Positions 1 through 9,437 of a stretch of DNA of 64,000 nucleotides are shown one piece after another; position 1 is the first letter of the stretch, and the number at the start of each line of letters is the position of its first letter. This DNA is from Maridesulfovibrio ferrireducens. GTDB lineage: Bacteria > Desulfobacterota > Desulfovibrionia > Desulfovibrionales > Desulfovibrionaceae. The notes below the pieces were generated by a model that searched no databases, was not told where the DNA came from, and saw only the letters and a list, made by a program, of their open reading frames with translations. Position numbers and translations under genes: made by a program. The stretch spans positions 248,001 to 312,000 of the forward strand of contig NZ_FNGA01000005.1 of assembly GCF_900101105.1 (NCBI RefSeq), in the 5' to 3' direction.

Positions 1-870
1 AGGGACTTGGGTTATCAGGACGAAAATGTCCAGTTCGAAATTCTGCGGGCCGAAGGCAGCCGCGAAAAGGCCGAGAAGCTACTGCGGGAGGCAATGGAAA
101 AGGGAAAGCCTGATCTTGTTGTGACGTTTGCAACACTCGCCTCCCAAGCCGCGTATACAATATTTAAGGGAACGGATGTTCCCATACTTTTCAGTGTGGT
201 TGCGGACCCAGTGGGGGCCGGAATCGTTAAAAACATCGGGAAGTCTACCGGCACAAATATTACGGGACGCGTCTATTCACTATTCCGCGACGTGAAGATT
301 GATCTCACAATGCGGCTGGTCAGGCAGGTTGTGCAGGACAGGCCTGTACGTTTCGGCTTTGTCTATTCCAATTACCCGTCATCGCGGGGTGATCTTAAAG
401 GACTTCAGTCTATTACGAAGGATAGGAGGGATGTGGTTTTTGTCCCTTATGAGATTAAATACAGGGAAGTTCCCACGGGGATTCCAGATATGCTGCATGA
501 CGTATCCAAAGGACTTAAGGAGCTTACGGGTAAAATAGATTTTCTGTGGCAGCAAGTCGGGCCCATGGCAGAAGTGAAGGCGTTTACTGAATTACAAATC
601 AAGGAAGGTTCCTGCCCCATCGCACTGGGGAATACCATGAACAGCGTACAACGCGGGGCACTCATAGCCGTGATTCCCAACATAGAAAGAGGAGGACGTG
701 AAGTAGCCGGGTTGGCAAATTCCATACTCAAAGGGGCAAATCCCGGTGACATTCCCGTAATTGTGCCACAGGCGTTTGATTTGTGTGTCAACCTTACAAC
801 CGCTATTAAACTGGGCATCGTGATTCCCTCAGACATGCTGACGCTGGCCGGCAAACATATTTATCGCTGA
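1..870 (+). CDS. ABC-type substrate-binding protein (ABC_sub_bind family), 5' partial
   Basis: Extracellular-solute binding protein of the TrpX/YtfQ-like ABC_sub_bind family. The open frame continues to base 1 without a start, so the N-terminus and signal peptide lie outside the window. Visible family features are the 'VVTFATLASQAAY' strand-turn after the first lobe, a ligand-lobe stretch 'VPILFSVVADPVGAGIV', and the closing segment 'LGIVIPSDMLTLA'. No permease or ATPase follows. Instead the stop at 868-870 is one base from the start of a histidine kinase, so this protein probably works as a periplasmic ligand sensor for that kinase rather than in uptake (inference from context). Family assignment is firm; the ligand is unknown. 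Confidence 0.8.
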   Translation, partial: RDLGYQDENVQFEILRAEGSREKAEKLLREAMEKGKPDLVVTFATLASQAAYTIFKGTDVPILFSVVADPVGAGIVKNIGKSTGTNITGRVYSLFRDVKIDLTMRLVRQVVQDRPVRFGFVYSNYPSSRGDLKGLQSITKDRRDVVFVPYEIKYREVPTGIPDMLHDVSKGLKELTGKIDFLWQQVGPMAEVKAFTELQIKEGSCPIALGNTMNSVQRGALIAVIPNIERGGREVAGLANSILKGANPGDIPVIVPQAFDLCVNLTTAIKLGIVIPSDMLTLAGKHIYR

Positions 871-871
871 T

Positions 872-2527
872 ATGCGGCTACAAACTAAAATATCCCTAGT
901 GCTCATCCCGAGCATTGTTCTGTTGATCATGGGCTTCGGCATATGGGCGGTGCAGAGTTCAACCACAACCATCCACGCTGCGACGGAACAGTATGCAAAA
1001 GGGATTCTGCAAACCTTTGTCTCACAGGACATTGAGCATCGGCACGTCCTGCTAAAACTCAACAGTCTGGATACCATTTCGAGTTTTAGGGAGGCATATC
1101 AAAAGGAAGCAACCCTTACGGCACGTCACATCTCGCTCATCTGGCCGGGACACATTTTTGGTTTTACTACGCAAGGCAAACTCGTCTTCGACACAGCCGA
1201 CACAGCTCCGGAGGTCATGAAAAAACGATGGGCTTCCGAACTTAATAATATTCGTATCCACAATCTCAAAAAGGCTGAGGGTCATATAGAAAACGAAATG
1301 TACGTTGCTATGCTCTTTGAGCCTTGGGGATGGATTGTCTTCGTATCTCTGGACGACGACGAAATACACATGGCTTCAACCCGGATACGAAACGCTGCCA
1401 TAGGGGTGGCCCTCATTGCATCACTTCTCACTCTAATCCTTCTGCACATTCTCTTCAAAATTTTCATTGTTTCCCCGGTTAAGTTATTGAAAGAAGCTAC
1501 AGCTGCCATAGCAAGACAAGACTACACCAACACGATGGGAATCGACACCAACGACGAACTGGGAGAACTGTCCAGAGATATTGATAGAATGTCTCAGGAA
1601 ATAGCATCCAATCAACTCCGCCTTCTCCATTGGACAGAAGAGCTTGAAAAAAACGTTCACAAACGAACCAAGGAATTGAACTGGAAAAACAAGGAGTTGA
1701 GTCAGGAAATAATTCTCCGCGAACAAGTTGAAGCAACCCTCCGACACTATTCTGACGAACTGCAAAGGAGTAACGAGGAAATCCAGCGTTTCTCTTACAT
1801 CGTCTCACATGACTTGCGTGCTCCGCTTGTTAATCTCAAGGGGTTCGTAAAGGAACTGCACTTTTCCATGGAAGACTTGGAGACCGCAACAGCCGACATG
1901 AAAACACTCTTGGCGGAAGACAAACAAAAACTCTACTACAGAGCCATGAACGAAGATATCCCCGAAGCGTTGGGATTTATTGATACTTCGGTCACGCGTA
2001 TGGATAGACTCATTAACGCCATTCTCAATCTTTCCCGCCTCGGTCGGCGGGAACTCAAGCTTGAGTGGCTGGACATGAACGAGCTTGTCCGTGAAACCTT
2101 TCATACTTTGGCCCATGATATCGAACAGAAAAATATCCGTGTTACTGTAGATGATATGCCTGAAATATGGGGAGATCGCCTGTCCATGGAACAGATTTTC
2201 GGAAACATCATCGGCAACGCAATTAAATACCTTGATCCAGACAGACCGGGGAACATTCACGTTTTCTGCGACCGCGAAACCAGAGCTGCTGTCTTTCACA
2301 TTCAGGACAATGGACGCGGCATAAATCCAAACGAAACGGACATGGTTTTTGAACCGTTCCGGCGTCTCGGTAAGCAGGATGTGTTGGGTGAAGGCATGGG
2401 CATGGCCTACGTAAAAAAACTTATCAAACTCCTTGGCGGACGTATTTGGCTTGAGTCTGAACCCGACAAGGGGACAACTGTTTCGTTTCGTGTTCCTGAT
2501 AAAAGCGATGCAGGAGAACACGCATGA
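872..2527 (+). CDS. HAMP-domain membrane histidine kinase
   Basis: 551-residue sensor kinase. There is a membrane segment at about 8-28, a periplasmic region of about 145 residues, a second membrane segment at about 174-200, HAMP and coiled coil at about 200-300, then HisKA with the phospho-acceptor H313 in 'SHDLRAPLVNLKGF'. The catalytic domain follows with an N-box 'GNAIKYL', 'DNGRGI' and a glycine-rich 'GEGMGMAYVKKL'. The 'SHDLRAPL' subtype normally pairs with small Rcp1-like receivers, and one follows with a 4-bp ATGA overlap. It starts one base after the stop of the binding-protein gene, which suggests translational coupling and a binding-protein/kinase sensory unit. Confidence 0.9.
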   Translation: MRLQTKISLVLIPSIVLLIMGFGIWAVQSSTTTIHAATEQYAKGILQTFVSQDIEHRHVLLKLNSLDTISSFREAYQKEATLTARHISLIWPGHIFGFTTQGKLVFDTADTAPEVMKKRWASELNNIRIHNLKKAEGHIENEMYVAMLFEPWGWIVFVSLDDDEIHMASTRIRNAAIGVALIASLLTLILLHILFKIFIVSPVKLLKEATAAIARQDYTNTMGIDTNDELGELSRDIDRMSQEIASNQLRLLHWTEELEKNVHKRTKELNWKNKELSQEIILREQVEATLRHYSDELQRSNEEIQRFSYIVSHDLRAPLVNLKGFVKELHFSMEDLETATADMKTLLAEDKQKLYYRAMNEDIPEALGFIDTSVTRMDRLINAILNLSRLGRRELKLEWLDMNELVRETFHTLAHDIEQKNIRVTVDDMPEIWGDRLSMEQIFGNIIGNAIKYLDPDRPGNIHVFCDRETRAAVFHIQDNGRGINPNETDMVFEPFRRLGKQDVLGEGMGMAYVKKLIKLLGGRIWLESEPDKGTTVSFRVPDKSDAGEHA

Positions 2528-2988
2528 ACGAAATAAATAAAGAATGCACCTTTGTACTCGTCGAGGATGACCTTGGTCACGCACGACTCATACAGAAAAA
2601 TCTGCACCGTTCGGGAGTCCAAAACAAAATTGTGCATCTGACCACCGGCAGACAGGCTGTGGATTTCTTACTGAGCCAAGGGGAATATGCGGGTAGTCCC
2701 CCTCCCGCCACAGTTCTGGTACTTCTGGATCTGAACCTACCGGAAATGGACGGCTTTACTGTATTGAAACACCTTAAAGCCGATGAAAGGTCAAAAAACA
2801 TCCCCGTGATCATGTTGACCACAACCGATGACAGCAGAGAGGTCAAACGTTGCTATGAGCTGGGGTGTAGTGTCTTCATTACCAAGCCTGTGGACTACGA
2901 TCTCTTTTCCGAAGCGATTCAGAAGCTGGGCAGATTTCTAAACGTAATTAAGCTGCCAGACGGGGGGGTAAAGTATGTCGAACAGTGA
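2524..2988 (+). CDS. single-domain response regulator (Rcp1-like)
   Basis: 154-residue CheY-like receiver without an output domain. The acidic pair is in 'VLVEDDLGHA', the predicted phosphorylation site is D69 in 'LLDLNLPEMDGF', and the conserved Lys is in 'FITKPVDYD'. The long beta3-alpha3 insertion around residues 53-64 (GEYAGSPPPAT) is typical of Rcp1-type regulators partnered with 'SHDLRAPL' kinases. It overlaps the kinase stop by 4 bp and the next gene by 14 bp, so all three should be co-translated. It probably receives phosphate from the kinase at 872-2527 (inference). Confidence 0.9.
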   Translation: MNEINKECTFVLVEDDLGHARLIQKNLHRSGVQNKIVHLTTGRQAVDFLLSQGEYAGSPPPATVLVLLDLNLPEMDGFTVLKHLKADERSKNIPVIMLTTTDDSREVKRCYELGCSVFITKPVDYDLFSEAIQKLGRFLNVIKLPDGGVKYVEQ

Positions 2989-4447
2989 TCAGAAACAAAT
3001 TCTCTACATGGAGGATGATCCAGGCTTAGCGCGTCTTGTCCAAAAGAGGCTCAATCGCGAGGGGCACGAAGTGGATCTCGTTACGAACGGGGCCCAAGGG
3101 CTGATTATATGTCGCGAAACTTCCTACGATGTCGTCATTGTTGACCAGCAGATGCCGGGCATGGAAGGAATAGAAGTCATCCGTGCTCTGATGCAATGTG
3201 CAAATCCCCCTGCCATACTAATGCTTACAGGACAGGGCAACGAACGTATCGCAGTGGAGGCGATGAAACTCGGTGCCAGTGACTATATGATCAAAGACAC
3301 GGAGAGCCGGTATCTGGACATCCTGCCTGCGGTGGTATGGCAGTTACTGCATCAACGTGAAATGGAGGAGGAACACCAGCGCATGAAGCTTGCGTTGGAA
3401 TATCGGCAGAACTTCGAACGCCTACTTTTCAAGCTTTCTACGCAATTCATTAATTGTCCCTTGAGCAAGATCGATCAGGAGCTCAACCAAGCACTGCAGT
3501 CTGTGGGGAACTTCGCCGGAGCTGAACGAAGCTATGTTTTTCAATTCCGGGAAACCGGCAAATTTATTGATAATACCCATGAGTGGTGTGCACGCGGCAT
3601 TACGTCTCAAAAACAAATATTTCAAAGTTTTGATCTCGACACACAAACACCGTGGGTTGCCGCATCCCTTAATAAAAACAATGTCATCTGCATTGATTCT
3701 GTAAACGACTTGCCGCCGGAAGCGAAGGCTGAACGAAGTCTATTGCAAGAGTGCGGAATCAAATCAATAATACTTGTTCCCATGATGTTGCGTACGAAAC
3801 TTCTCGGTTTTGTCGGCTTTGATTTTGTTACCGATGAAAAGGATTGTACTGACGATCTTGTTTCCCTGCTCAGGATGGTGGGCGAAATAGTCATGAATGC
3901 GCTGGAACATAAGCGCTATGAAAAGGCTCTGCGGACGAGCGAAGAGCTGTTCAAAACAATGAGTATAACAGATCAGCTTACATCCCTTTTCAACATGCGC
4001 CACTTTATGGAACAGATTGAGGCTGAAATGGTCCGAGCGGAGCGTTACAAGTCTCCCCTTTCGCTTATCATGCTGGATGTGGACAACTTCAAAACTTACA
4101 ACGACACCTTCGGTCATGTGGAAGGCGATCAAGTATTGCGGGAACTGGGAAGTATCATCCGGAGTTCGCTACGTGTCACCGATTCAGCCTATAGGTATGG
4201 CGGTGAAGAATTTACGGTACTGTTGCCGAATACGGACGCTGAAATGGCTCGAACAGTGGCAGAGCGTATCCGAAAGGCATTTGCCGAAGCGGTGTTCTAT
4301 CCTGATTCCGAGAAAAAGGAGCAACGCACGATTAGCCTGGGGATCGCGGAATATGTGTCAGGTGAGCGAATTACCGATATTGTAGACCGCGCGGACCAGC
4401 ACATGTACCGGGCTAAAAAAAAGGGCAAGAACAGAACGTGCATGTAA
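2975..4447 (+). CDS. receiver-GAF-GGDEF diguanylate cyclase
   Basis: 490 residues: an N-terminal receiver (D57 in 'IVDQQMPGMEG'), a central GAF-like domain (about 150-310), and a C-terminal GGDEF domain with the active-site motif GGEEF at 409-413 ('YRYGGEEFTVLLP'). The signature is intact, so cyclic-di-GMP synthesis is expected, gated by receiver phosphorylation and perhaps by a GAF ligand. It begins inside the preceding regulator gene and is the last gene of the operon. No convincing hairpin terminator is visible in the 10-bp gap before the convergent gene ending at 4458. Confidence 0.9.
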   Translation: MSNSDQKQILYMEDDPGLARLVQKRLNREGHEVDLVTNGAQGLIICRETSYDVVIVDQQMPGMEGIEVIRALMQCANPPAILMLTGQGNERIAVEAMKLGASDYMIKDTESRYLDILPAVVWQLLHQREMEEEHQRMKLALEYRQNFERLLFKLSTQFINCPLSKIDQELNQALQSVGNFAGAERSYVFQFRETGKFIDNTHEWCARGITSQKQIFQSFDLDTQTPWVAASLNKNNVICIDSVNDLPPEAKAERSLLQECGIKSIILVPMMLRTKLLGFVGFDFVTDEKDCTDDLVSLLRMVGEIVMNALEHKRYEKALRTSEELFKTMSITDQLTSLFNMRHFMEQIEAEMVRAERYKSPLSLIMLDVDNFKTYNDTFGHVEGDQVLRELGSIIRSSLRVTDSAYRYGGEEFTVLLPNTDAEMARTVAERIRKAFAEAVFYPDSEKKEQRTISLGIAEYVSGERITDIVDRADQHMYRAKKKGKNRTCM

Positions 4448-4457
4448 GGGACACTTT

Positions 4458-5129
4458 TTATATATACTTAGTGTAGTCATTAACCAGCAAGTGAATGGGG
4501 GCTTCGTCTTCTTCAACTTCGGGGAAACGCGGCAACGGTTCGTGAAAACGATTGTCGGAATTGTCGTCGTTAACAGCGCTTACTTCTCCGACCATGACGT
4601 CCCCGGCTCCTTTTTCACAATAAAAGGAATGATACATACCCGGTTCAAGACAAATGCTTTCACCCGGTTCGAGTACTATTTCCCCGCCCGGTTCAACTGT
4701 GCGGATAAAACCGTCCACGCTTACATCAAGCGGCTTGTCGGACATGGCTTCGTTTTCATCTGAGCCGTAAAGCTTGATAATAAGATTACCGCCAGCACGG
4801 TTAATGATGTCCTCGCGTTTGGACCAGTGAAAGTGCATGGGGCAAATCTGGCCTTCACGCAGAATCATTATTTTTTCAGCATATGGCTTGGCATCGCCTG
4901 CCTTAAGATTACCATTGCGGATGGTGAAAAGAATCAGTCCCAGTTTGTCAAAATCGCCCTTGCCGTAATCAGTCAGATCCCAGCCGAGCAAGTTGCGGAC
5001 AACTTCACTGTCTCCTGTTCCCTTCCAATCTTCAGGTTCCCAAAAGGCCCATTTGGGAAGGCTGAAATGGTGCTTGCTATAGAATTCTTTTGCCTTAGTG
5101 ATAAGACCGTTAATTTCACTTCTTTTCAT
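4458..5129 (-). CDS. D-lyxose isomerase family cupin protein
   Basis: 223 residues, matching the D-lyxose ketol-isomerase family (cupin fold) over the full length. The metal-binding cupin motif is visible as 'CPMHFHWSKREDIINRAGGN' with histidine ligands and glutamate, and 'LEPGMYHSFYCEKG' carries the second histidine. Known members interconvert D-lyxose/D-xylulose and D-mannose/D-fructose. The start is supported by GGAG upstream. It is the last gene of the sugar operon, 24 bp after the PfkB kinase. Together they would turn mannose (or lyxose) into a ketose and phosphorylate it (inference). Confidence 0.8.
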   Translation of the reverse strand: MKRSEINGLITKAKEFYSKHHFSLPKWAFWEPEDWKGTGDSEVVRNLLGWDLTDYGKGDFDKLGLILFTIRNGNLKAGDAKPYAEKIMILREGQICPMHFHWSKREDIINRAGGNLIIKLYGSDENEAMSDKPLDVSVDGFIRTVEPGGEIVLEPGESICLEPGMYHSFYCEKGAGDVMVGEVSAVNDDNSDNRFHEPLPRFPEVEEDEAPIHLLVNDYTKYI

Positions 5130-5153
5130 ACTGTTTCTCCGTATATAAGAAAT

Positions 5154-6038
5154 TTATTTTATTAATTTGAACTCATCGGGAATGGCAGGCATTGCCCCTT
5201 TGCAAGAGCAGACATAAGCCGCCAGCCTGTTTGCATGTTCACTGATATCTTCCAGACTGTGTCCCTGTAGCAAACCGATAATAACCGAAGCTGTAAATGA
5301 ATCCCCGGCACCTATGGTATCCTGCATATTCTGCACTTCCACGCCGCGACTTTCCACCACTTTGCCCTCACCCATCAGCAAACTACCGTTACCACCTCTG
5401 GTGAGTACTGAATATTTGAGATCAAATTTATTATGCAGTTCGCTGAGCATATTCCGTTCACTGCCGGAAAGAGTAAACATAGGAGCCACAGTCCTGAGCT
5501 CATCATCATTGAGTTTGAGAACATGAGCCTTTTCAAGGGATAACCGAATAACTTTTTCGTTGTAAAAATGCTGACGCAAATTCATGTCGTAGACCTTCAG
5601 GGCCTGCGGTGCTTCCTTTAAAAAAACATGAATTGAGGCACGTGCGGTATCACTGCGCTGGGCAAGAGTTCCAAAACAGACGGCATCAACCTTCGGAGCA
5701 AGGCTTAAGGCTTTGTCATTAAGAGTCAAATGATCCCAAGCAATATTGTCTGGAAAAATATAATGAGCTACTCCATCTGCATCAACACTTGCTTCAACAA
5801 ATCCAGTCGCATGTTCCTGGTCAATGCTGACAGTCTCAAGATTAAGACCCCGTCCGGTCAGTTCTTTTATGGCACGTCTGCCACGCTCGTCGTTGCCTAT
5901 TGTCGAAACAGCAATTGAGTCTGCGCCTAATACTCCGGCATGATATGCAAAATTTACGGGAGCACCGCCTATTTCCTCGGAATCAGCAAGTACGTCCCAA
6001 AGGATTTCACCAAGTCCGGCTATAAGAAATTCAGCCAT
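5154..6038 (-). CDS. PfkB-family sugar kinase (fructokinase-like)
   Basis: 294-residue ribokinase/PfkB carbohydrate kinase. The N-terminal 'GLGEILWDV' and 'GGAPVNFAYHAG' are the fructokinase substrate-binding signatures. The catalytic and anion-hole motif 'DTIGAGDSFTA' lies near residue 240. It phosphorylates a hexose, most likely fructose to fructose-6-phosphate. A strong AGGGGGA ribosome site precedes the ATG. It lies 9 bp after the permease gene and is followed by the lyxose-isomerase-like gene. Substrate assignment comes from motif resemblance plus context. Confidence 0.85.
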   Translation of the reverse strand: MAEFLIAGLGEILWDVLADSEEIGGAPVNFAYHAGVLGADSIAVSTIGNDERGRRAIKELTGRGLNLETVSIDQEHATGFVEASVDADGVAHYIFPDNIAWDHLTLNDKALSLAPKVDAVCFGTLAQRSDTARASIHVFLKEAPQALKVYDMNLRQHFYNEKVIRLSLEKAHVLKLNDDELRTVAPMFTLSGSERNMLSELHNKFDLKYSVLTRGGNGSLLMGEGKVVESRGVEVQNMQDTIGAGDSFTASVIIGLLQGHSLEDISEHANRLAAYVCSCKGAMPAIPDEFKLIK

Positions 6039-6047
6039 TTATTCCCC

Positions 6048-6893
6048 CTACTCTTTGACCGATCCGGCCAGTAATCCGCGGATGAAATAACGGCCGAGGA
6101 AAATATATATTGCCAGAACCGGAGCAGCAGCCATGAGTGATCCCGCCATGGGCAGATTCCAGCTGACAGCCTGCCCTCCGGCAAGCTGGGCAAGGCCCAC
6201 TGTAATGGGATTGTCCGCATGACGGGTCAGACAGATACCCCAAAGAAATTCATTCCAAATCTGAGTGACCTGCCACAGGCTTGTTACAACAAAACCCGGA
6301 ATCGAGAGTGGAAATACAATGCGAGTGTAGATGGAAAAGAAACCTGCGCCGTCCAGTCTGGCTGACTCAACCAAAGCTGTAGGTATTTGCGAGTAAAAGT
6401 TTCTAAAAATAAGTGAGGTAATGGGTAATCCATAAACAACATGAGCCAGAATCAGTCCGGGAAGTCCTCCGTACAAATTCATTGCTCTAAGCGTCTGGAA
6501 AAGAGGAATTAGAATTACCTGATATGGAATAAACATACCGAATAGAAAGAGGGTGAAAATAAATTCGCTACCTTTGAATTTCCATTTTGAAAAAACATAA
6601 CCATTCAATGAGCCAAGCACCGTTGAAAGAACCGTGGCACAAACGGTCAGAATTACAGAACTTACAACATTGGATTTCAACAACGAAAAAGCGTCTGAAA
6701 AGCTCGACCAATGAAACTTGGAGGGAAGCTCCCATGCTGTTGATAAATTAATCTCAGCGGGCGGCTTTAAAGCTGTAACCACAGCCATGTATGCGGGCAT
6801 GAGAAAAAAAAGAGCCAGCAAAAAAAGTGAGCTGTAAAGCAAAAACGAACCGACTGTAAATCTACTGGTGGTAGCTGTTGAAGGTTTACTCAT
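6048..6893 (-). CDS. sugar ABC transporter permease (MalG type)
   Basis: 281-residue inner-membrane permease with six predicted membrane segments and the EAA loop 'ALVESARLDGAGFFSIYTRIVFPLS' region that contacts the ATPase. The short N-terminal cytoplasmic part and C-terminal 'GLLAGSVKE' are characteristic of MalG/carbohydrate-uptake-1 permeases. It follows the MalF-type permease with a 4-bp gap, and together they form the membrane channel for the binding protein at 8102-9364. Confidence 0.9.
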   Translation of the reverse strand: MSKPSTATTSRFTVGSFLLYSSLFLLALFFLMPAYMAVVTALKPPAEINLSTAWELPSKFHWSSFSDAFSLLKSNVVSSVILTVCATVLSTVLGSLNGYVFSKWKFKGSEFIFTLFLFGMFIPYQVILIPLFQTLRAMNLYGGLPGLILAHVVYGLPITSLIFRNFYSQIPTALVESARLDGAGFFSIYTRIVFPLSIPGFVVTSLWQVTQIWNEFLWGICLTRHADNPITVGLAQLAGGQAVSWNLPMAGSLMAAAPVLAIYIFLGRYFIRGLLAGSVKE

Positions 6894-6897
6894 TTTT

Positions 6898-8016
6898 TTA
6901 TCCTCTGGTCCTTTGTCTGTATTGGCTGACTACATAGGGAACTATAAACATGGCCGCAACCATGAACAGAACAATCGCGATAGCCGCGCCTCTGGCAAAA
7001 TCATTTGCCCGGAAGGTTGTCATATACATGGAGAGTGCAGGATGTCCTGTCTGGGCATTATCCGGCCCGGTCATAGCAAAAATAATATCAAACATTTTTA
7101 GTGAGATATGAGAAAGAATAATCACTGCACTGATGGTAATGGGCTTTAGCATTGGAATTGCGATATGACGGTAATAGGCCGTGGTGCTGGCTCCGTCTAA
7201 CATTGCCGCATCACGCAAATCCTGAGATATTCCGTTAAATCCGGCGAGATAAAGGGCCATGGTGTATCCGGCATACTGCCAGACCGTTGCCATTATGATC
7301 CCTAATGTGGCTAGGTTGAAGCCGTGAGTTTCTTCCATGAAAAGAGCTTGAGGTAATAAACTGCCTCCCAGCCATGCGAACAGCCCGATAACAACTCCCG
7401 GTCCGAGCCAGCGTTTAACCGCACGGTGTGGATGAGTCTTAAGTACCCATAAACCGGTGAGGATCAAGACAAAAGCAGCAATATACAGAAAAATTTGTAA
7501 CAGATTCTGCCAGTTAAATTCCAGCACAGCTTTAGTGCTGGATGTCCACTGAAAGGTAAGAGGTGGTAGACCTACATAGGTAGGTAAAACGTTGACTCCA
7601 CCCTGTGGGGCTAAAAGCCAGCGCCAAATGGTACCGGAAACAATAAAGGAAAGGGACATTGGATAGAGAAAGATAGTCCGTAGAAGATCTTCACCCTTGG
7701 GTTTCTGGTCCAGCAGAATGGCGATGAACATGCCAAGACCTATGGCGCCCGCCAGAAGCATGACAGAATAGTAGACCGCGTTTACCAGATCCTGCCTGAA
7801 GCCGCTGGAGAGGAACCCGGTAAAAAGATCACTGTAATTTGCCAGTCCGACAAATTCCATCTCAGGCTCCAAAGCCAAAGCTCCGTCGCCGCCCCAATCT
7901 GTCATAGATATCCAGATGGTGTTGCCGATGAAACCATATACAAATACCCCAATCAAAATGATGGAAGGCAGAAGCGTCAAAAACGCTTTTAATCTGTCCC
8001 GTGAAGCTTCCCTCAT
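6898..8016 (-). CDS. sugar ABC transporter permease (MalF type)
   Basis: About 372 residues from the ATG at 8016. The frame stays open to a GTG at 8067, but that start would place the preceding GC-rich hairpin (8043-8062) inside the coding sequence, so the internal ATG ('MREASRDRLKAF') is preferred. It has multiple membrane segments and the EAA motif 'DAAMLDGASTTAYYRHIAIPM'. An extra cytoplasmic/periplasmic stretch around 120-240 makes it longer than the usual 290-310 residues. It is the partner of the permease at 6048-6893. Confidence 0.85.
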   Translation of the reverse strand: MREASRDRLKAFLTLLPSIILIGVFVYGFIGNTIWISMTDWGGDGALALEPEMEFVGLANYSDLFTGFLSSGFRQDLVNAVYYSVMLLAGAIGLGMFIAILLDQKPKGEDLLRTIFLYPMSLSFIVSGTIWRWLLAPQGGVNVLPTYVGLPPLTFQWTSSTKAVLEFNWQNLLQIFLYIAAFVLILTGLWVLKTHPHRAVKRWLGPGVVIGLFAWLGGSLLPQALFMEETHGFNLATLGIIMATVWQYAGYTMALYLAGFNGISQDLRDAAMLDGASTTAYYRHIAIPMLKPITISAVIILSHISLKMFDIIFAMTGPDNAQTGHPALSMYMTTFRANDFARGAAIAIVLFMVAAMFIVPYVVSQYRQRTRG

Positions 8017-8042
8017 ATCCGTACCTATACCTTTATTGAGGC

Positions 8043-8062
8043 CGCGCCGGAAAACCGGCGCG
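8043..8062 (-). other. GC-rich stem-loop between binding-protein and permease genes
   Basis: A perfect 8-bp inverted repeat (CGCGCCGG / CCGGCGCG) with a 4-nt loop lies in the 85-bp gap after the binding-protein gene. No T-run follows on the minus strand, so it looks less like a terminator than like a 3' mRNA-stabilising hairpin that keeps binding-protein levels above permease levels, as in other sugar ABC operons (inference). Confidence 0.55.
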
Positions 8063-8101
8063 ACCACCTTTTACTTGCTTTATACTTTTTCAAGCAATTT
8101 G

Positions 8102-9364
8102 CTATTTGCCGATTTTAGATTTGTCAGCCAACTGCTGGCAAGCCATTGAAACGGCTTTGGCATTATGGGTCTTAAGGAACATTTCCATGATCTGTGAGAA
8201 TCCACCCATGAAGGTTTCATTCGCAGCTACACCATGAGCCAATGAACCAACTACTCTGTCTTTACCGAAATCTGCTGATGCAGACTGCAGGTAAGCATTG
8301 TACTTGCTTAGGTCAGAGTCAGTACGGGGAGAAATTGAACCCTTAAGCGGATTAAATGTGTCACTGCCTTTCTTTGATCCAAGGACTTTAAGCCATGCAA
8401 TGGCGTTGTCGCGGTTAGGTGCGCCTTTTGGCAGACCGAAGGAATCGGAAAGGAACATGAATTCACCACCGGTATCCGGAGAAGTAGCCCAACCGAAGTC
8501 TTTGCCGGGAGCCATTTTTTTGGTGGTGGACATGTAACCTGCTGCCCAGTCACCCATAATATTAAAGGCTGCTTTGCCGTCAATCATCATATCAGTCGCC
8601 TGCTGCCATGAAAGGGAGGAAGCGTCTTTGTTTGTGTATTTGAGGATCTTGCCGAACAGTTCCCATGCTTTGACCACATCAGGACTGTCGAATCTTAGCT
8701 TACCGGACCAGAGAGCATCCCATTTGTCAGCGCCCAAAGATGCGAGTGCTACAGATTCCCAAAGATGATTGACTGTCCAGTTTTCAGCCATAGCCAGAGG
8801 AACAATACCCTCTTTTTGCAACTTAGGAGCTATTTTCAAAAAGTCAGCCCAAGTTTTTGGTGCGGTTACGCCCCATTTTTTCAGATTGGCAGGAATGTAC
8901 CACATCACATTAGAGCGATGAATGGTCACGGGAACGGACCAGATACCGTCGTCAGTTCCGATGAGTTTGATTAAACCTTCTGGAAATGCGTCCATCCAGC
9001 CCTGCTCTTTGAACAGGAATGTAAGGTCTTCCATGCGGTCTGCTTTTACCCATGTTCCGATGAGTTCCTGACCAGAATGAACCTGAAAGCTATCAGGAGG
9101 TTCGTTGCCGAGCATACGGGTTTTTAATACCGCTTTGGCATTTACACCTGAACCGCCGGTAACAGTGGCGTCAATAACATTAACATTTGGATTCTGATCT
9201 TTGTATTGCTTGATCAGAGCCTGTAAAGCCGGACCTTCATCTCCAGCCCACCAGGAAAAAATTTCAAGGTCGCCGTTCAGTTCTTTGGCCATAGAGACCT
9301 GCGGAACTGCGAGCATTAAAGCCACGGCAAGCACCAAAAACAACTTCGCCAAGGACATTTTCAT
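8102..9364 (-). CDS. sugar ABC transporter substrate-binding protein
   Basis: 420-residue periplasmic solute-binding protein of family 1 with a Sec signal peptide (hydrophobic core '[19 protein letters not shown]'). The mature N-terminus '[18 protein letters not shown]' and the aromatic-rich ligand lobes are typical of CUT1 sugar binders. The closest functional types would be glucose/mannose-type binders, but the ligand cannot be fixed from sequence. It sits between the ABC ATPase and the permeases of the same system. Confidence 0.9.
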   Translation of the reverse strand: MKMSLAKLFLVLAVALMLAVPQVSMAKELNGDLEIFSWWAGDEGPALQALIKQYKDQNPNVNVIDATVTGGSGVNAKAVLKTRMLGNEPPDSFQVHSGQELIGTWVKADRMEDLTFLFKEQGWMDAFPEGLIKLIGTDDGIWSVPVTIHRSNVMWYIPANLKKWGVTAPKTWADFLKIAPKLQKEGIVPLAMAENWTVNHLWESVALASLGADKWDALWSGKLRFDSPDVVKAWELFGKILKYTNKDASSLSWQQATDMMIDGKAAFNIMGDWAAGYMSTTKKMAPGKDFGWATSPDTGGEFMFLSDSFGLPKGAPNRDNAIAWLKVLGSKKGSDTFNPLKGSISPRTDSDLSKYNAYLQSASADFGKDRVVGSLAHGVAANETFMGGFSQIMEMFLKTHNAKAVSMACQQLADKSKIGK

Positions 9365-9437
9365 AAGTACTCCTACAGTGTTAAAACAACCAACCTCTAA
9401 CTTGAGTCACATATAGTTTGTCGCCTTAAAGATTGCT

